Source: Flemingiibacterium sp045579105
GTDB lineage: Bacteria > Bacillota > Clostridia > Oscillospirales > CAG-272
Assembly: GCA_045579105.1 (NCBI GenBank)
Contig: JAZNLM010000010.1
Location: 1 to 8,924, forward strand
Direction: 5' to 3'
DNA: 8,924 nucleotides
The notes under the pieces are model-generated. The model was given only the letters and a program-made list of their open reading frames with translations, was not told the DNA's origin and did no database searches. The translations under genes and the position numbers were made by a program. Of the stretch, positions 6,763 to 8,924 are shown piece by piece; the stretch's first letter is position 1; each line of letters starts with the position of its first letter.

Positions 6763-7638
6763 ATGAAAAAAGGTATTATAATCACAGCCGTAGTACTCCT
6801 CGCACTCGTGTTTGTAGGATTTAACTCCTTCTACACCGTAGCTGAAAATCAGTATGCTTGTCTTATGCGTTTCTCCGAGATAGTAAATGTAACGGACGAA
6901 GCGGGACTTCACTTTAAAATTCCCTTCATCGACAACGTAACCACCTTCCCCGATACCACGCTTATCTATGATATTCCGCCGTCCGAGGTGCTCACTTCTG
7001 ACAAAAAGAATATGACAGTTGACAGCTACATAATCTGGGAAATTGAGGATCCTATCACATTCTACCGCACACTTGGCACTACCGGTGAGGCAGAAGCGCG
7101 TCTTAATGCGGTAACATACAACTCGCTCAAAAATCTTATGGGTACGCTCATGCAGGACGATATCATCAACACCGAGGATGCATCGGGCAGAAACGATATC
7201 TACGCAGGTATCACAACCGAGGTTGCACAGCTTTGCAAGACATACGGTATCAACGTACTCGATGTACGCATCAAGCGCTTTGATCTTGCACAGAGCAACG
7301 AAGAAGCAGTATATGCCAGAATGATATCCGACCGTAACCAGATGGCGGAAAAGTATACCGCTGACGGTAATTACGAAGCATCTATCATCAGAAATGAAGT
7401 TGACAAAGAGGTAAACATCATCATCTCCAACGCCGAAGCCGAGGCAGCTCGTCTTGAAGCAGAAGGCGAGCAGGAATATATGCGCCTTCTGGCAGAGGCT
7501 TACAACACCGCAGACAAAAAAGACTTTTACGAGTTCACTCGTGCACTTGACGCGCTCAAGGCTTCCCTTACAGGCGATGATAAAGTAATCATACTTGATA
7601 AGGATTCCGCGCTCGGTAAGATTCTTATGAATCCCTAA
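6763..7638 (+). CDS. hflC: HflC-like SPFH/band 7 membrane protein
   Basis: This is the partner of HflK in the membrane complex that modulates FtsH. The 291-residue product starts with a membrane helix (about 4-23) and continues with VAENQYACLMRF and GLHFKIPFID of the SPFH domain. It then shows the typical HflC back half: YARMISDRNQMAEKY, an acidic/alanine-rich helix with NAEAEAARLEAEGEQEY, AEAYNTADKKDFYEFTRAL and VIILDKDS. Length is slightly below E. coli HflC (334). The frame is open from an ATG at 6745 that overlaps the hflK stop, but AAAGGAG sits inside that extension and leads to the ATG at 6763 at normal spacing, so I use the latter. It lies 17 nt after hflK and 11 nt before a small DUF6440 gene. 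No ftsH is in the window. Confidence 0.92.
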   Translation: MKKGIIITAVVLLALVFVGFNSFYTVAENQYACLMRFSEIVNVTDEAGLHFKIPFIDNVTTFPDTTLIYDIPPSEVLTSDKKNMTVDSYIIWEIEDPITFYRTLGTTGEAEARLNAVTYNSLKNLMGTLMQDDIINTEDASGRNDIYAGITTEVAQLCKTYGINVLDVRIKRFDLAQSNEEAVYARMISDRNQMAEKYTADGNYEASIIRNEVDKEVNIIISNAEAEAARLEAEGEQEYMRLLAEAYNTADKKDFYEFTRALDALKASLTGDDKVIILDKDSALGKILMNP

Positions 7639-7649
7639 AAGGTGAAAAC

Positions 7650-7829
7650 ATGGAAAAAAGATTTGAAATCATCTACAACGACGGCTTTTTCGGAAACAAT
7701 AAAATTATTGTAGACAAGGTAACCGGGGTATGCTATTTGTGGCGTGCGGAAGGATACGCAGGCGGAATTACACCCCTGCTTGATTCAGACGGCAAACCTA
7801 TCATAGACAAAAGCTTTATAGAAAAATAA
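7650..7829 (+). CDS. Small DUF6440-type protein
   Basis: This short gene encodes 59 residues beginning MEKRFEIIYNDGFFG. The product matches what I recall of the DUF6440 family: an aromatic/acidic N-terminal strand, the central IIVDKVTGVCYLW, then GYAGGITPLLDSDGKPI. The family has no known function that I can state. There is no signal peptide or membrane helix, and the fold is probably a small beta-sheet. AGGTG lies 5 nt before the ATG, and the gene starts 11 nt after hflC and ends just before the terminator, so it is the third gene of the hflK-hflC unit. It has one cysteine (in GVCYLW). The coding call is strong because of the ribosome binding site, the position and the family resemblance; a link to HflK/HflC function is only inferred from co-transcription. 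Confidence 0.85.
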   Translation: MEKRFEIIYNDGFFGNNKIIVDKVTGVCYLWRAEGYAGGITPLLDSDGKPIIDKSFIEK

Positions 7830-7832
7830 TAT

Positions 7833-7867
7833 ATGCACCGCAGAGAAAATCTCTGCGGTGCATTTTT
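7833..7867 (+). terminator. Strong intrinsic terminator between convergent genes
   Basis: A perfect 14-bp stem (7833-7846 with 7850-7863, GC-rich core CACCGCAGAG) closes an AAA loop and is followed by a T run to 7867. It ends the hflK-hflC-DUF6440 unit. On the minus strand the stem is followed by ATATTATTTTT, so it probably also serves the convergent PDZ gene, which ends only 8 nt beyond the T run. Confidence 0.95.
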
Positions 7868-7874
7868 CATATAA

Positions 7875-8474
7875 TCAATCGAAACTTGCATAGAGCTTCA
7901 CGTATGAATTGTTGCGAAACACCTTCAGGCAAGCAGTCTTCCCTTTACGCTCGCCCAAAAGTGATCTTAATTGTGTGAAATCAGTTATTTCCGTTCCGTC
8001 AAGCCCAACTATAATATCGCCGCGCAAAACTCCCGCATTGTAGAGCGAGCTGTTTTCAAGAAGTTCGTGCACCATAACGCCCATCGGTATGCGATAACGC
8101 TCGGATTCCTCTTTCGTTACGTTTTCAACCGCCGCTGAGTTGAGTATAACGGATACATTAGTTGAAGCGTTGGAGAAAACAAAACCGCGGTTTTCTACCA
8201 CATTTTTATCAGCGGATGCTTGAAGTAGCGGCAAATTCTGCGAATAAAGCGAGTGGTTATCATTAACCAAATGGAACATCAGAACTCCGCACAAAGTACC
8301 GAACGTACCAAGTAACAGACACATAGCTGTGCCAATGGCAAGACGCCCGAGAATGCGCGAGGCACGGGTTTGCTGTGATTCATAGGAAAGCCGTCCGCCA
8401 AAGCCGCCAAATGCGGCTCCACCTTTAGTACATTCTTCAGTTTTCTTTCGGATATCACCCATATTACCGAGCAT
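7875..8474 (-). CDS. Membrane-anchored single PDZ-domain protein, HtrA-like without protease domain
   Basis: The 199-residue product has a cytoplasmic N-terminus (1-40, with a Gly-rich patch), one membrane helix at about 45-67, a 45-residue polar linker and a C-terminal PDZ domain (about 115-199). The PDZ region resembles that of HtrA/DegP proteases: ERYRIPMGVMV, then SSLYNAGVLRGDIIVGLDGTEI and a closing LKVFRNN strand. The trypsin-like domain that sits between membrane helix and PDZ in Firmicutes HtrA is absent: there are no GSG or catalytic His/Asp/Ser motifs, and no reading-frame break suggests recent decay. Start: GGAGG lies 4 nt before the ATG at 8474; the GTG at 8489 precedes that site and is rejected. 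The gene faces the hflC operon. A role in binding exposed C-termini outside the membrane is inferred from the domain only. Confidence 0.85.
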   Translation of the reverse strand: MLGNMGDIRKKTEECTKGGAAFGGFGGRLSYESQQTRASRILGRLAIGTAMCLLLGTFGTLCGVLMFHLVNDNHSLYSQNLPLLQASADKNVVENRGFVFSNASTNVSVILNSAAVENVTKEESERYRIPMGVMVHELLENSSLYNAGVLRGDIIVGLDGTEITDFTQLRSLLGERKGKTACLKVFRNNSYVKLYASFD

Positions 8475-8527
8475 AAAACCTCCGCACAAAAATCGCCAAA
8501 CAGTATTTGCAATGCTTTTTTACATAG

Positions 8528-8536
8528 ATTATATCA
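8528..8536 (-). promoter_or_regulatory. Extended -10 promoter of the PDZ gene
   Basis: The minus strand reads TGATATAAT, identical to the extended -10 of the pyr operon in this window. The -35 region is poor (GAACTT at 17-nt spacing). Transcription would start near 8521, about 47 nt before the ATG. Confidence 0.65.
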
Positions 8537-8619
8537 GACAAATATGAATAAAGTTCGACCTTTTTATGCACAACAGTGAATGGATTATAAAGTTTTGATA
8601 AGCGGAATGTTAAAAAATT

Positions 8620-8658
8620 ATTATAAAAAAGCAGATAACCGTATAATCGGTTACCTGC
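8620..8658 (-). terminator. Intrinsic terminator of the antiporter gene
   Basis: The inverted repeat at 8631-8641 and 8648-8658 gives an 11-bp stem with a TATAAT loop. On the minus strand the only imperfect pair is a G-U wobble, while on the plus strand it would be an A-C mismatch, so the stem is built for minus-strand RNA. It is followed by TTTTTT (8630-8625) and lies 20 nt after the antiporter stop. Confidence 0.9.
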
Positions 8659-8677
8659 TTTGATTACTTAATGAGTC

Positions 8678-8924
8678 TTATTTAGCTTTCTTTGCGCCAA
8701 GCACTTTTGCCACTACAACAACTCCAACAGTAACAACGGTTGCAACTACAAGACCAATCCAGCCGTTCTGTGTAAGACCGCCCACTACGTAAGCAATGAA
8801 CGAGCAAGCCGTAACAGTAATAGCATACGGAAGCTGCGTGGATACGTGGTTGATGTGATCACAGCGAGCACCCGCACTCGACATAATAGTAGTGTCGGAT
8901 ATAGGCGAGCAGTGATCACCGCAA
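8678..8924 (-). CDS. NhaC-family Na+/H+ antiporter, C-terminal part (5' end outside window)
   Basis: This is the C-terminal 80 or so residues of an integral membrane antiporter exchanging Na+ for H+. The visible part begins CGDHCSPISDTTIMSS, a conserved segment of the NhaC superfamily, followed by GARCDHINHVSTQLPYA and two membrane helices (about IAYVVGGL and GLVVATVVTVGVVVVA), and ends with a basic GAKKAK tail. An internal ATG at 8884 could be mistaken for a start, but the conserved frame continues to the window edge. Its terminator follows directly. There is no link to the PDZ gene, which has its own promoter. The substrate could differ within this family (for example an amino-acid or organic-acid coupled exchanger). 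Confidence 0.88.
   Translation of the reverse strand, partial: CGDHCSPISDTTIMSSAGARCDHINHVSTQLPYAITVTACSFIAYVVGGLTQNGWIGLVVATVVTVGVVVVAKVLGAKKAK

Overview
The window looks like a chromosomal segment of a low-to-mid GC Firmicutes bacterium, most likely an anaerobic member of class Clostridia. The evidence is strong AGGAGG-type ribosome binding sites, a MecA-type ClpC adaptor, a DUF6440 small protein, a type 2 orotidine-phosphate decarboxylase, and TATAAT promoters with TG extensions. The genus cannot be named from the sequence. I see no phage genes, transposase, CRISPR array, tRNA or rRNA.

Left block (about 132-4720, minus strand). One compact operon is read right to left: a family 4 uracil-DNA glycosylase, an L-asparaginase-like protein, an OmpR-type DNA-binding regulator with a degenerate receiver domain, dihydroorotase (pyrC), and orotidine-5'-phosphate decarboxylase (pyrF). 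The first four genes are tightly packed (GTGA overlap, 15-nt gap, TAA directly followed by ATG), and a short gap precedes pyrF. An extended -10 promoter lies just upstream of the glycosylase. The theme is pyrimidine and uracil metabolism. The asparaginase could feed aspartate to the pathway, although it looks divergent around the catalytic lysine.

Divergent spacer (4671-5051). It holds the promoter of the minus operon, a stretch of several hairpins that reads like an interspersed repeat, and the promoter and leader of mecA. In the leader a perfect hairpin sits between the Shine-Dalgarno sequence and the start codon.

Centre (5052-7867, plus strand). A MecA-family adaptor is followed by its own transcription unit of hflK-like, hflC-like and a 59-residue DUF6440 protein, closed by a strong terminator. 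Right block (7868-8924, minus strand). A membrane-anchored protein with one HtrA-like PDZ domain and no protease domain converges on that terminator. Further right is the C-terminal end of an NhaC-family Na+/H+ antiporter with its own terminator.

The most interesting signal is the grouping of proteolysis accessories (ClpC adaptor, HflK/HflC, HtrA-type PDZ) with no protease in between. Next are the regulator embedded in a pyr operon and the odd mecA leader. None of this amounts to a proven new system.
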